Source of the DNA: Pyrenochaeta sp. MPI-SDFR-AT-0127
Lineage: Eukaryota; Ascomycota; Dothideomycetes; Pleosporales; Cucurbitariaceae
Direction of reading: 5' to 3'
Length of the DNA stretch: 64,000 bases
NCBI GenBank assembly: GCA_020747015.1
Contig: JAGTJM010000006.1
Coordinates: forward strand, 744,001 to 808,000
In this document: piece after piece, positions 1 through 11,278 of the stretch
Numbering within the stretch: the first letter of the stretch is position 1
Layout: each line of letters begins with the position of its first letter
Notes under the pieces: model-generated
What the model was told of the DNA's origin: nothing
What the model saw: the letters and a program-made list of their open reading frames with translations, nothing else
Database searches by the model: none
Translations under genes and position numbers: made by a program

Positions 1-2127
1 AAGACGCCCGGGCTCAATGACACAGTTCAGCGGAGTCAATAAGGGTGGTGTGACTATTTCCGCAGCAAATGCGACCAGAGACGAGACAACCAACATTAAA
101 TATCTGAAAAAGGAATCTGTTCACGCGACGTGGAAACAATCAAATCCAAGACGAAGAATGCGCCAGCTTCAAGTGCGAAGTTTGAGTAGTCATGAAAACA
201 GAGCAGCGATAAGAAGGTCGACAACGAGCCTGCTTTGAATGTGCTCCAGGGTCAGTAAGGTGCTCAAGGATATTGGATTGTGAGGCAGATTCTCCTCCTG
301 GCTACGTACAGAGTACCGTAATGAAGGCTTTCGGATCATTTTCCTAAACGAGTCTTAATACCGGTACGAACTATGTGCTGGTGCACGAAGTTCTATCGCC
401 TGCAGCAATGTAATGTTCAGGGTTGTTTATTGACCTTCGAAGCGACGGATTCAACAGGAAAAAGGCAGACGTGGTTGTGGTACGCATGGAGAAACATGAT
501 TGGAAGTTCTGCGATCCAAATTTGTTCTGTAGAGACAATCCTGCTCATAAGGCCTCAAAACTTTAGCAGAAATGATTTATTCACGTGTAGGCAATATATA
601 TGCCAACCACTTGTGGCGAAACATACAACAGACGAGACGCCATAGTTCTGAACAAATTGTGACCGAGTTGCGAGAGGATTAACTATTTTCTACTTGGCGT
701 ACGTGGTATTTTAAACACGATTAGTCTGGCGGCCATATTTGCACTACATTGCTCCTAAGTATATCTTGAGCTTTCTGATCATTGCATGCAAAAGTCTTAT
801 ATATCTTCCCATAATTAGCGATCAGGCTATGCTATCCCTTTGCATCCTTTTTCAGCGGAGGAAAAATTAAGTGATTGGTTGCTGTAACGCATTAGCCCAC
901 CGTCCGGCATAGGCTGCCAGAACTATTGTGCCGGTGCACACAGTGCTTGTCTTGGATAGCGCCTACCTAAAGCACGTAAAGACACGGGCCGATTACGTAG
1001 GAGTAACTGTTGCTGTTACTAGACAGAGTACTTATGGAGGATCTTATTTTGTTTTTCCTGGTTTTGGCATAGGTTTGATGACGCCCACGGCATTTTCCAA
1101 CGGGCTCGACATATACAGCACAGAACACACAACTCATCACCAACAATACAAGTAGCGCTCGCGATACTGCAATACCATATCAATTCTTCTTCCTATCTAA
1201 CCCTCTCCTGAGAGGTGCCCCCATAACGTTGCAGCTACGCACGTCTCCAATCAAAAGGAGTTTCTGGTATTGATCCTCTTACTCCTACAAATAGCCGGAA
1301 GATAAGCTAGGGCAGTGCAATTGCCTAATCTTGAAGAGACCAAAGTGAAATTTAGAATACTAAGATCTATCTATAATGTACTACTACTTAGCTTAAAATA
1401 ACTTAGCAGGTATTATTTAGTTCAATGTAGCTAAAGTCTAGGTTGAAAAGCGGACGTCGACTGTATCTAGGTCATTCTTAAGGTAAGTATCTACTACTTA
1501 AAATGAGGCTGGTTTAATTCTAACCATATTGAACAAGGTTTAAGATTAAGCCTTAAAATCTCTCTAGGAAATAAGATTGTGGGATAGTATAGATCGATTA
1601 TTCCTATAGTCATACATTTCCGCATCGATGACGGAGTTCAATAAGCCACGTATAGAGATTACGTCTTGAAAAGCATCAATAGGCATATCATAAAAGTTCA
1701 ATAAGTCATGGAGTCCTTGAAGAGCAGAATCGTGGATCCTGGAGATCCTGTGAAAGTACATCGTCTCCAGAACAACACAACATTGAACGTAGCGCAGATG
1801 ATCATTGTGTTGACTATCGAAAATAAGGTGGAGCTTGTCGCCCTTTGCGACCAGGCTTACAATCTGATAAGTTCGCAATCCGATTACACAAGCTCCCGTG
1901 TGGCGATAACACCTTCCTAATTTAGCGGCTTGCGACATTGGTTGAATAAATGTTTAGCAAAGCGATACACACGCGTTACGCCGCATACATCAAACTTGGT
2001 GTTATATGATTTACTTACTATGGGCTGTCTGATTTAAGAAGAAGGATCAAGTAAGGACACGGGTGCTAAAGATGGATAATTTACATGCTGATGCGGAGTT
2101 TCGTGCGGAGTTTGGTACGAACCTCGG
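1..2127. other. Intergenic region with AT-rich stretch, no confident gene
   Basis: I see no gene that can be supported here. Open frames are short and have no recognisable motif. The longest is a 124-codon frame on the minus strand (1564-1938), which I do not recognise and which lacks splice or promoter support. Positions about 1330-1570 are AT-rich with many TA steps and repeated 'ctactactta'-like words. This resembles a repeat decayed by repeat-induced point mutation, but that is inference without a second copy to compare. Confidence 0.5.
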
Positions 2128-2193
2128 TTGTTGCACGAGTGGTCAAACTTCGCTTCAAGCTCAGCATCGTTGCGTCAACAACAGTCTCTAATC

Positions 2194-3066
2194 ATGGCCG
2201 AAACCGAAGTTCTATACAAAACCGAAGACAAAGTCGCTTATATTACTCTCAATCGTCCTGCGCACTTCAATGCCATCACCTCGACCCTTCCCACCGCGCT
2301 CCGTGGAGCAGTTACACGTGCGAATGCCGACAACACCGTGCATTGTATTGTCCTAAATGGTGCTGGCCCTGGCTTCTGTGGAGGCTACGATCTATCACAG
2401 TCTGCTGAAAAAGCTGTCCGTGGCGAGACAGTAGGCAGCCAGGACCTGAAAGCTGGATATGATCCTCTCATCGACTACCAGGACATGAGGGAATATACAG
2501 ACTGCTTCATGAGCCTCTTTCACAGTCATAAACCAACCATCGCGCAAGTTCATGGTGCTGCTGTAGCAGGAGGAAGCGATATCGCACTGTGCTGCGACCT
2601 CGTCGTCATGGCTGATGATGCTCGTATTGGGTACCCACCAGCTCGCGTGTGGGGATGTCCAACGACCGCCATGTGGACAGCTCGCATTGGACCCGAGAAG
2701 GCAAAGAGGATGATGTTCACTGGTGATCTGATATCCGGAAAGGAGGCTGCTCAGATTGGCCTTGTGTTGAAGAGTGTAGAGAGCAACAAGCTGGAGGAGA
2801 CTGTGAGGCTATTGACAGAGAGGATCAAGACTGTACCCAAAAACCAGTTGTGGATGTGCAAACAAGTCGTCAACGGATTTGTTGAAGACCAGTTGAATCA
2901 TGCGCAAAGGCTCGCTACTGTTTTTGATGGAGTTACGAGAAATTCGCCAGAAGGTGTTGAATTCCAGGAGCTGAGTGCAGAGAAAGGATTCAAAGTAGCA
3001 ATTAAAGCAAGAGACGATCCCGGGAGGAGCCTTGAGTACAGGAAAATCTGGAAGAGTGTGCTCTGA
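2194..3066 (+). CDS. Enoyl-CoA hydratase/isomerase (crotonase) family protein
   Basis: Single-exon gene of 290 residues from the ATG at 2194. The same frame can start at an ATG at 2128, adding 22 Ser/Gln-rich residues that might act as a mitochondrial targeting segment. The crotonase fold is shown by the first oxyanion-hole segment (GAGPGFCGGYDLS) and the second (HGAAVAGGSDIALCCDLVVMA), followed by the usual ARIGYPPARVWG helix region. The position that carries the first catalytic Glu in classical hydratases (motif GQPE) reads GYPP here, so simple 2-enoyl-CoA hydratase activity is doubtful; an isomerase, hydrolase or dehydratase of the superfamily is possible. The substrate cannot be read from the sequence. 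It stands alone, far from the metabolite cluster. Confidence 0.85.
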   Translation: MAETEVLYKTEDKVAYITLNRPAHFNAITSTLPTALRGAVTRANADNTVHCIVLNGAGPGFCGGYDLSQSAEKAVRGETVGSQDLKAGYDPLIDYQDMREYTDCFMSLFHSHKPTIAQVHGAAVAGGSDIALCCDLVVMADDARIGYPPARVWGCPTTAMWTARIGPEKAKRMMFTGDLISGKEAAQIGLVLKSVESNKLEETVRLLTERIKTVPKNQLWMCKQVVNGFVEDQLNHAQRLATVFDGVTRNSPEGVEFQELSAEKGFKVAIKARDDPGRSLEYRKIWKSVL

Positions 3067-4245
3067 AGACCTTCTTTAGCACAATGATGACTGCTTGGAC
3101 GAGATACGGAATCATTTATTGCATTGTACGCGATTGCAGTAAGGCTGTCGAATACATTACTTTATACACCTGACATAGAGTCCCACAACATCCTCACAAA
3201 CATATAGAGAATGCAATATTTGATTAACACCTTTGATTCTTCGTATGCTCACTAGTCTCAATTCAGCTTTCACTCCATATACTCTTAGATCTGCATAAAA
3301 TCACACGAAATGCGCTCAAAAATTTAGTTGAGAATTACTAGACGAATTGTGCGCTGGGAGGACCACCCGAACCATAAACAGTACGAGCGTCGCGAGAATC
3401 CGAAATGGGCAGAGAAAATCTTGCTTGCATTGGGAGGGAAGGTACCGGTTCATTGGACCTTGTAAGTGCGATCTGGAGGCCGATAGTTCCGCTTGTGATG
3501 TCTGCCTATCCTGTGATGCGCTTGCCTTCAAGAACCTGTGTGTCGATATTTGGCAACCTCTGGCTCCCACCTCTTGCCCTCTCACTACAGGGTCGCACAT
3601 TCTAGCGACCTTGAACTCAATGGTGGATCCCATATTGAGGCTGTGATTCGTCGCGCTGATGTTATAATAAGATACTCGCTTGTAATCCCTGTAGCCTCAA
3701 AGCCATCCAGAGTTGAGTTGAAATCTCTGAATGCTTACTGAATGCTTGTTTGCGCTTTCTCCGCCAATGTGGCGCCGACAATACTTTGGCACATGTTGAG
3801 GGTAGTGACCAGCTTGTAATCTTTCCTTCCTTGTTGGGCTGATCTTGTAGTTCTGGACATGTTGAGCTCACATTAGACAATTGTGTTTGTAACTTATTGG
3901 TTTGTCTTCGCGGTCCTGCCATAAAAGCGTATCGGAAGGCTGTGAAAAGCAGGAAGACACCATCATTGAAGTACCATTCATCATGAAGTCGACAGCCTTG
4001 CGTAAACAGTTTAAGTCTGCCTCCCTTCTCGATGTTTTTCCTTCCAGCCTATCGAACAATTTTCGCATACTCCAGCTCTTGCTGAATCCTGAAGTCCTTT
4101 ACTGCACTAATACGATACTTTCTTCACTTCTTGACATTCTGGAGCCCTTCTCACCCTCACTGATACCATCTTTTCTTCTCTTCTTGATAGACCTTGAAGC
4201 ACATGAGCGCAGTTTTACGCTCCCCTTCACCCCTCGAAAGCCATC
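3067..4245. other. Intergenic region, no confident gene
   Basis: Overlapping short frames lie on both strands (for example 3316-3633 minus and 3902-4276 plus), but none has a motif or a believable splice continuation. The part next to 4246 is pyrimidine-rich (cttctcaccctcact, ttttcttctcttcttg), as is common in fungal promoters, and probably serves the AT-hook gene. Confidence 0.4.
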
Positions 4246-5030
4246 ATGGATGGTGATACAGTCACCAATGAGCTAGCAATTATCGACGCGAACATCGACT
4301 GTGGGCTTCGGTTGTCAACTGAACAGCTGAAACTATACTTCAGCACCACTCGGAGGCAATCAGCGGCATATGAGCAGCAGGTGTTGAGCTACGGCTACGA
4401 GAAGTTAGCCTGCCGCCTCTCGTCAAAATCGGGCTTCAGGCTCAACAAGCAAGCGAGCTGCCACCAGGTGTTCGTGCACAACTGACGAACTTGCAGCAGC
4501 TCGACTAAGTCTGACCTGTGTGCGAGCAGCAGATAGAGGATTTCGCACCTCAACCTGAGCCCGACTTTGGGCAGCGGTCGTCCTTGTCGCCGCCATGTTC
4601 TGGAGGTTTGCAACGGACCCCTGAGCGACGACGGGATAGCCTGTTATCGGACTGTCACGAGCAGCCACAGGGTCTTGAGTCTGCAATCGGAGACGAGTGC
4701 CCTTTCGCCCCCGCGTACATTACTGGGGAGAATAGTGCTAGTACGTCGTTGTACCAGATGGCAACACCTGTCCAGTTGCCAACAATCCCGCATCTCGCTC
4801 AGCCTACGTGGCCGTTCGAGCCACCGCGGAAGAGAGGAGCGGGCCGCCCCAGGAAACACCCACCCAAGGACCCACAGGCTCCAAAGCAGAAAGTTGGACA
4901 CCCAAAGGGCGCAAAAGACCAGCACAAGCGCTTGGCGAAAGCGGCGAAGGCGTCGATGACCAAGGCAGCGCACAAGGAGGAGGTGAATACGCGTAGGGTG
5001 AAGGCCAAATCTAATGATCAGCCTCGGTAG
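4246..5030 (+). CDS. Small AT-hook protein, two exons
   Basis: Inferred join of 4246-4467 and 4530-5030, giving 240 residues. The 62 bp intron starts GTGTTC and ends GCGAGCAG, with a CTGAC branch-like word 14 bases before the acceptor; splicing keeps frame (74 codons, phase 0). The ATG lies in a good context (ccatcATGG). Exon 2 contains a clear AT-hook core, KRGAGRPRKHP, that binds the minor groove of AT-rich DNA. It is followed by a strongly basic Lys/Ala-rich tail (GHPKGAKDQHKR, AKAAKASMTKAA). The rest is low-complexity and unrecognised. It is probably a nuclear DNA- or chromatin-binding protein. The donor is not a consensus one, so the first exon is the less certain part. The gene ends 6 bp before the convergent small membrane-protein gene. 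Confidence 0.5.
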
Positions 5031-5036
5031 GAATTC

Positions 5037-5228
5037 TCAAGATGTCTCTTGTTGGTCTTCCTTCTCAGCGTTGCTGTTGCTCACCGCCTCATTGTTTTTG
5101 CGGGGCACGTCATCTGGATGCGGATTTCCCTCATGATGGCTGTCGCCCCGGAGCCGACTCCATAATACCATAAAGGCCAGGAAGCCCAAGAGGACGGCAA
5201 TGATTGTTGGTGCTGCAGGATGGCGCAT
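5037..5228 (-). CDS. Small single-pass membrane protein (63 aa), unknown function
   Basis: Short frame from the ATG at 5228. Residues about 5-22 form one hydrophobic helix (APTIIAVLLGFLAFMVLW) followed at once by a basic SRLR stop-transfer, then a polar tail rich in His, Asp, Asn and Glu. This layout is typical of small fungal tail or mitochondrial/ER membrane proteins, but I do not recognise the family. The frame stays open upstream to 5384, so a longer product is possible, although the extra part is basic and unremarkable. It converges on the AT-hook gene with only 6 bp between the stops. Confidence 0.45.
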   Translation of the reverse strand: MRHPAAPTIIAVLLGFLAFMVLWSRLRGDSHHEGNPHPDDVPRKNNEAVSNSNAEKEDQQETS

Positions 5229-6024
5229 GTTGTTATGTTGCTGTACGTTTCTTTCTAATTTCGATTCCTTTCGTGCCAATTCGTGTAATCCGTTCTTTCT
5301 AGCTTCATTGTCAACTCTACGTACTCTTACGATATCAAAGGGGCGAGGGATTTTTAGCCTGCATTTGCATTTTACATTTTGCATGCATCATGGCGCAACG
5401 GTGCATACCATAGATATATCTTCAATGCGGGAAAGCGCGATGAGTTTGTAAAACTTTGGCTCCAACAGGCACATTTGACCACGTTCAAAACTACACTTAC
5501 ATGGCGAATTTTGCGCTAAGCGACCAATCAGATTCCCTCCAAGGATCTTTAGATAGGCTTCGCAAAAGTTTGGTGATAAGTTATGGCGAGTAAGGAGGGA
5601 AGCTTCACAGCGACCGTGGATGAGGTCGGTGTGGGACCGGCAAAACTTGCTTCCTTTTGCTAGTAAGCGATGAGGCTGAACCAGAGATTTGACAGGGCCG
5701 ATTAGAAATTTTGGTATTGCAGATCAATAATTTGATCAAATGAAATTAATCTTAGTAGAACATGATATTGCTGCGATCAAGCAGAGAATGAATATGCTCA
5801 AAAACATCGTATTATCTAGAGGTATCCATGCCGTAAATCCATTCACATGTATCGGTTTCCCCCATTGTACTACCGACAAGGCGCTGTGCGCCTTAACACC
5901 CAGTCCGTAGGGTATACATATTCATGTCCAGATGAATAAAACTGACGCTGTATATAAAAAAATAAAGCCAGAGCGCCATGACTTGCTACGAGATGAGGAA
6001 CGGGGTAGGGTAGAAAGACTAGAC
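5229..6024. other. Intergenic region, no gene seen
   Basis: About 800 bp between the small membrane-protein gene and the 3' end of the mannosyltransferase gene. Frames here are short and lack motifs. It contains an AT-rich block near 5700-5800 and the probable 3' untranslated region of the minus-strand mannosyltransferase. Confidence 0.4.
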
Positions 6025-7290
6025 TTAATCCATGCCGACGTACTTGAACCAAAGCGGGCGACAGTCCTCACGATTCAACCACTTCTCCCCGTCCGTAAAG
6101 CGGCCAGCCACGCAACCCGAGCACTTCGGATTGTTTGGACAGTTGAAGAAAGGAATGTGCTGATAGCCAATGTCTCGGAACCAATGGATCTTGTTCTTAT
6201 CTTCGAACAAGCCCAGCGCAACACTGTGCACTGGCGCGTCGCCCCAGCGCTCGTAGAAGAAGCCACCAGCTCGATCGAGGTGGTGAAAGTAATCGCGGTA
6301 TTTCTTGCTTCTCCAGAAGCTTAGATCGCCGATCTCAAAGTTTGACCAGAAATGACAGGTGGAATAGCCGTGGGCTTTTTGGTTGTTCTCAGGCCGCCTC
6401 TTATCATCCTCCAGCCACTCCCGCGCATTGTTCGGGTGCACATATCCCGGATTGTCCTCCAAGAACCTTCTAGTTTCCGGCCACAGTGTTGCAATGCTCT
6501 CGGCACTGTCGTATATGTTGATGTTGAAGCCGTAGGTCTTGTTGTGATCTTGCATCCATGCAAAGACATCATAGTCGACATCGCAAAAGAAGTGCACATT
6601 TGGTTCCACCCGCCAGTAATACTGCATGTCCTTGAGCGCCGGGTGCTCACTGAACAAGCCGCTGTTCCACCGGCACATCTGGTGATAAGACTGCTTTTCC
6701 ATGTACTGCACCTTTTGCTCGAGCAGAAGGGAGACAGATTCCTCGTAGAGGTCCATGTTGATCCATGACGGAATATCCCAGTGCTCGGCAGGAACCAGCT
6801 CATAACGCACCTCTGCTTTGGTGGCGGCTCGTGTCTTTTCCTTGAACTCCTTTGTGAATGGCTTGTCGTTGAAGAACGTCCACGGGTAGTTGAACTTGTG
6901 GTTCCACGTCCTCTCTAGCTCGCGCATGCTCTGCAGCATGTCGTTGAGCTCTTCATTTCGTACTAAGCTCAGAATTGTAGCGTTTATGCGCGCGCTCTTG
7001 GGGTTGTTGGGTGCATAGTTGTCGCCGTCGACTCGTCGCAAAGGTTCTGGGGGCTCGCCAGATGCTACAAATTGTAATTAGCACGGCTACCTACAGAAAG
7101 CGTACGAGACAAAAGTCGTACAATCTAGTTGCGGGTCGTGGTCCCAATCGCCAACGATGTTAGTCGGAAGTTTATTCGGAAGCTGCACGCCGCTCTCGGA
7201 ACTGGGCGCCTTGAGCAATTGCACAAACACGTACACGAATATGCAGAAGGTGGCGCCAGCCAAGTAGCGCATACTCTTGGGCAGCGCCAT
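6025..7290 (-). CDS. GT15 alpha-1,2-mannosyltransferase (KTR/KRE2/MNT1 family)
   Basis: Join of 7122-7290 and 6025-7064 on the minus strand (intron 57 bp, GTACGA...TTGTAG), 402 residues, the usual size for the family. It is a type II Golgi membrane protein: a short cytoplasmic MALPKSMRY, then a signal anchor (residues about 10-28, AGATFCIFVYVFVQLL), then a stem and the catalytic domain. Family signatures include TWNHKFNYPWTFFND, the MCRWNSGLFSEHP segment, the FFCDVDYDVF motif and CHFWSNFEIGDLSFWR, whose Glu300 matches the conserved Glu of the Kre2 active site. It transfers mannose from GDP-mannose onto N- or O-linked glycans of secreted and wall proteins. The ATG at 7290 is chosen because upstream extension needs a non-ATG codon. 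Confidence 0.92.
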
Positions 7291-7562
7291 GGTGAATAGC
7301 AATTATGATGGCCGAGAGAAGGAGCAGAGTCCCCCAGGCCGCAAGGACGACAAAAAGTGCGGCTGCGTCGAGTTTCACACATTGGTGACGCGGTGCGCAA
7401 GGGCCCTAGGCTGTATTGGGAAAGGTGGGTTCGACGAGTGGAGCGCCAAGGGACCGCCATACCCGTGCACATCAACTTCAGCGCGTCTCAACACCACAGT
7501 CCGTGCATCGCAGGGACACATACAGGGCAGAGCAGACCATGTGAGACGAAAGTCGCGTCGCC

Positions 7563-10237
7563 ATGGCTCAAAATGCAAAGATAGCAGGCCTTACAGACGA
7601 ACTGATCCAGTCCATCCTCAAGTTCGATCCGGCCACCAATAGACAAGCCTACAAACACGCCAAAGACATTGCATCCAGAGGGCTTCGAGGGCACCAGTAT
7701 GCGCGAACCAACCAGTTCGATGTCAACGCAAGCTTTGTCGGTTTGGACGAGAAGTTCCGTGTCAAGAGTCGCGATGATCTTGCAGACGCCTTGCAAACAC
7801 GACTGCAGAGGCTCGAGGGACTAACCAACAAATTCAAGCCTGATATCCTTTCGCTACTGCTCCAACTCGCTGATCGGCCATTGGAGAACACCCAAATCGA
7901 AGCACTGGAGTTACTGAGGCCGCCGAGCCCGCCGCCACCTCTGACCTGGAATGAGATTTTGCACGAGGATCCCTACAGCGACGAGGATATCTGGGAGGAT
8001 ATCGACTACGCTGTAGAGTCCTCAGGTGATGAGCAAACACCCAAAAAGCGAGCAAAGACTACGTCTTCATCACCAACAAGCGTTGAAGAGGACGACACCT
8101 ATGATCCAGAGTCCAGTGTCCTCCCTGCAGAAGCCAATCTTGTCAAAGAGCTGGAAGCAGTGCAGTTTTGGACTGCTATCGTAGAAGAAGACGATGCCAA
8201 GATAGAGATCACCGAGTTACAGGCAATACGAGAGACATTGTTCATGCTCGCCGGGCTTCGTTCTAGTTTGTACCACACGGATGAACAGCAGCACAACATC
8301 CGTGTAGCGCCACGCTATATCCTTAACCATGCAATGCCTGACACAATCGACCATCTCCTCGCTCAATTCGCAAGTATTGGCAAGGATGTCTATCGATTGC
8401 GCCAATGGACGAAGAAGCCGTCAGTACTGCCCATCATCCAGACCTTTGAGGCAGCCGCCCGGAAACGCCTCCTAGCCTACGACCACACTCTCGCTCATCT
8501 ACAACAACGCTACCTGATACCTGGTAACCCAATACCGGTCAGCTTGCTTGCGCTTCATAGTGAGATCGAATTATTATCGGTACCTATCCTCCGTCTGGCG
8601 CAAATTGTGTCGGATATCGAGCCAAAGTTGCTTGTGAATCCATTTATCCATCTCGAAGCCCTATTCGATCAGACCTCACTGGCACAAATGACTCTGGAAA
8701 ATGACTTGTTCCAGTACATGTCTGACTTGTTCTTTGAGTGCCTTCAGACATACCTTAAGCCGATTCGTCGGTGGATGGAGGCCGGCGAGCTGGGCGGTGA
8801 TGACGAAACGTTTTTCATCTTCGCAAATGACTCTAGCAGTGACGCTGCATCCCTCTGGCATGACCGATACGTATTACGTCGCGATGGTCAGAATGCATTA
8901 CGGTCTCCCACGTTCCTGCAACCGGCGGCGACGAAGATCTTCAACACCGGGAAAAGTGTCATCTTTCTCAAAGATCTAGGTATCCACAACACAGCTATAG
9001 GAGCCCAGGGAGCCGAGCCACAAATCGACCGTGAGTCCGTATGTGGCACGACGACCGACATTCCCATGCCGCCTTTTCCCGAGCTTTTTCAAGCCGCCTT
9101 TGAGACATGGATTCGTAGCAAATACTCAGTCGCTTCCACCGTTCTACGCCAATATCTCTTTGAGAACGGCGGCCTAATGCGCACCATGGTCATCTTCGAA
9201 ATACTGTATCTTGGTAAGAACGGGGCGATTTTTGAAGAGTTTGCAAATGCGATTTTTGAGCGCATGGACACTGGACATCGAGGGTGGGATGACAGGTACG
9301 TCTTGACGGAGCTTGCACGTGGAGTCTTTGGGACGGTCATATCCATGTCGGACGCAGAGAAAGTTGTTCTAAGGTCGATCAAAATGAAAAGCCAGGGACG
9401 ATCTGTAAAAGGGCTTGCGGGTCTGTCGATTGATTATGCCGTGAGTGAGAACCTAAATTGAAGGCTTCTCGCTGGGTCCTAACTACCATACAGCTACCAT
9501 GGTCCATTCAAAACATTATTCAACGATCCTCTATTCCTATCTACCAGCAGATTTTCACCTTTCTTCTGCAGATTTACCGCGTCAAGTATTTCCTGCAACG
9601 TGCTCGCCCAACGCGGAATCGGAGAGCTAACCGGGCCGCATCACAACTTGCTATTAAGCTGCAGCACCGGCTGACTTGGTTTATCGATACCCTCCGTTCC
9701 TACCTCACGGAAACCGTAGTCTTCTTCACGACCCAAGACATGAACACGGCAATAGAGAAAGCAGAAGATATCGACGAAATGTCGCAGATTCACACCAGGC
9801 ATGTGTCAAAGCTACAAGAGCGAGCAATGCTCTCAAAGGATCTTAAGCCCATCCATAAAGCAGTAATTGAGACACTAGATTTAGGAGTATTGTTTGCCGA
9901 GACGATCGATCCTCCCAGAGATGATACGGTTACATTGACGAAGAGGAAGAAGACGTCGAGGGGCACGAAGATCAGCGTGTCACCGCGTCTTAATGAAGAG
10001 CTGTCGGACTCAGACGCAACCGCGGCAAATGAGAGTGGAGAACAATCAAAAGCCGCAAAGAAGCCCACTCAAGAAAGCCTGAGCAAAGTGCTCCAGATGA
10101 TCGACAAAGAATTTGAGCGGCTCCTGCCATTCATCATAGCGGGTCTGAGGAGTATCGGACGAGTTGGTGCAGAGCCGATGTGGGAACAACTTGCCGAGCG
10201 ATTAGAGTGGCAGGGCAAAAGGGAACGTCCCATCTAA
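7563..10237 (+). CDS. GCP5: Gamma-tubulin complex component 5-like (GCP5; Spc97/Spc98 family)
   Basis: Join of 7563-9440 and 9494-10237 (intron 53 bp, GTGAGT...CTAAC...CAG), 873 residues. The C-terminal half has the GCP/Spc97-Spc98 layout: the helical segment around LPWSIQNIIQ, then IPIYQQIFTFLLQIYRVKYFLQR, which spans the exon junction and fits the conserved gamma-tubulin-binding domain. The N-terminal half contains the GRIP1-like region (DDRYVLTELARGVFG near its end) and an acidic, low-complexity insert at about residues 115-190. Size, the divergent GRIP motifs and the long inserts fit GCP5 better than GCP2 or GCP3. It would sit in the gamma-tubulin ring complex at spindle pole bodies and nucleate microtubules. 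Assignment to GCP5 rather than GCP4 or GCP6 is inference. Confidence 0.85.
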
Positions 10238-11278
10238 GTTTTGCTTGCCTCGTATCGGCTGGGGCACTATTGCTTTGGGATTTTCGGGTCTACGAGCCAC
10301 ATTCCGCGGATCGATCTCCGAACACCGCGAACACCGCCACATTTCGATCGGAAAACCTTGGGCAGGTTCAACCTAAGGATGCTAATTATTAATAGCATCT
10401 CCAATCAGGGGCGTTTCCTAATAGAGGGAGCGATATGCAGGGGTTCAAGCACTTGGTCACGATGACATTCGCAGTGTTAGCCTGCTTCTAAGCTGTGTAC
10501 CTCGTACTTCTGACCGTATTCCGGGTTTGGAGAACCCACCAGCCTGGTGCGCCAGTGACTTTAGAATGTAAAAGCACGCGAGAGAGATTATAACACGGAG
10601 AGCGTTCTTCCTTCAATCTAATCACCTTGGCAAACCATTAAGCGAGAGCTGAATGAGTATATCCAAGGCGGCCATGCAGCCCAGCAACCAGGCATGAGAT
10701 CTGGGCGGGCCGCTAGCGCTGCATGTGTTCATCGAGCTTGGCGAGATCTGAACTCGACCACCACCCCAATTCGTGTTGCCCTTTGGTTCATTTGGGCGAT
10801 TAGGGAGCGCAACCCTATTCTGGAATCTACAAGCGAGGGACCAGTATAGTTTAAATCCCGGACTGTCGGCGATGCGCCATTTGATACCTTCACCACTTCT
10901 TCTGATTTGGTTGACAGCTCGGTCCAACCGTGGTACGTTTAAACGTCTCGGTGGGCCAGAACAGCGCTATCTCCTGATCTCAGGAAATCAAGCCATGGCG
11001 CTATCAGCCCCGGGCACGTCGTCAACACGAGGATCGATAAACACTCGCATGGTGGCTGTTGGTAAACGATGCTAATGTTTGGAACTTCCACCAATTCCGT
11101 GCTAAGATATTAGCCTCGCGAATGACGCTCAAGTGCTCCGCGGCTGTTGATCTCCTAAGTTTGATGAAGAGAGGTGGTCGGCGGGCAGGTACAGAGGCGT
11201 TTCTAGACTATATAATTCGACAGCCTTCTTTTGCTTTGCACTCATTCCCACGGTGCACAGCGATTTCCCTCACCCAGG
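10238..11278. other. Intergenic region upstream of the copper-radical oxidase
   Basis: About 1 kb with no supported gene. Small frames on both strands (10622-10927 minus, 10773-11075 plus) overlap and lack motifs. The right end is the promoter of the oxidase gene and holds a TATA box. Confidence 0.45.
11209..11216 (+). promoter_or_regulatory. TATA box of the copper-radical oxidase gene
   Basis: TATATAAT lies 63-70 bp upstream of the ATG at 11279, a normal distance for an ascomycete core promoter with a short leader. Confidence 0.5.

Noticed and set aside
4644..4973. Minus-strand frames with hydrophobic segments opposite the AT-hook exon.
   Set aside because: They mirror the Lys/Pro-rich codons of the plus strand and lack any start or motif support.
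7563..9461. Alternative reading of the large gene as two proteins (632 and 259 residues).
   Set aside because: A GTGAGT...CTAAC...CAG intron at 9441-9493 joins them in frame and completes the GCP domain.
10430..10470. A tRNA B-box-like word (ggttcaagcac).
   Set aside because: No A box or cloverleaf pairing was found around it.
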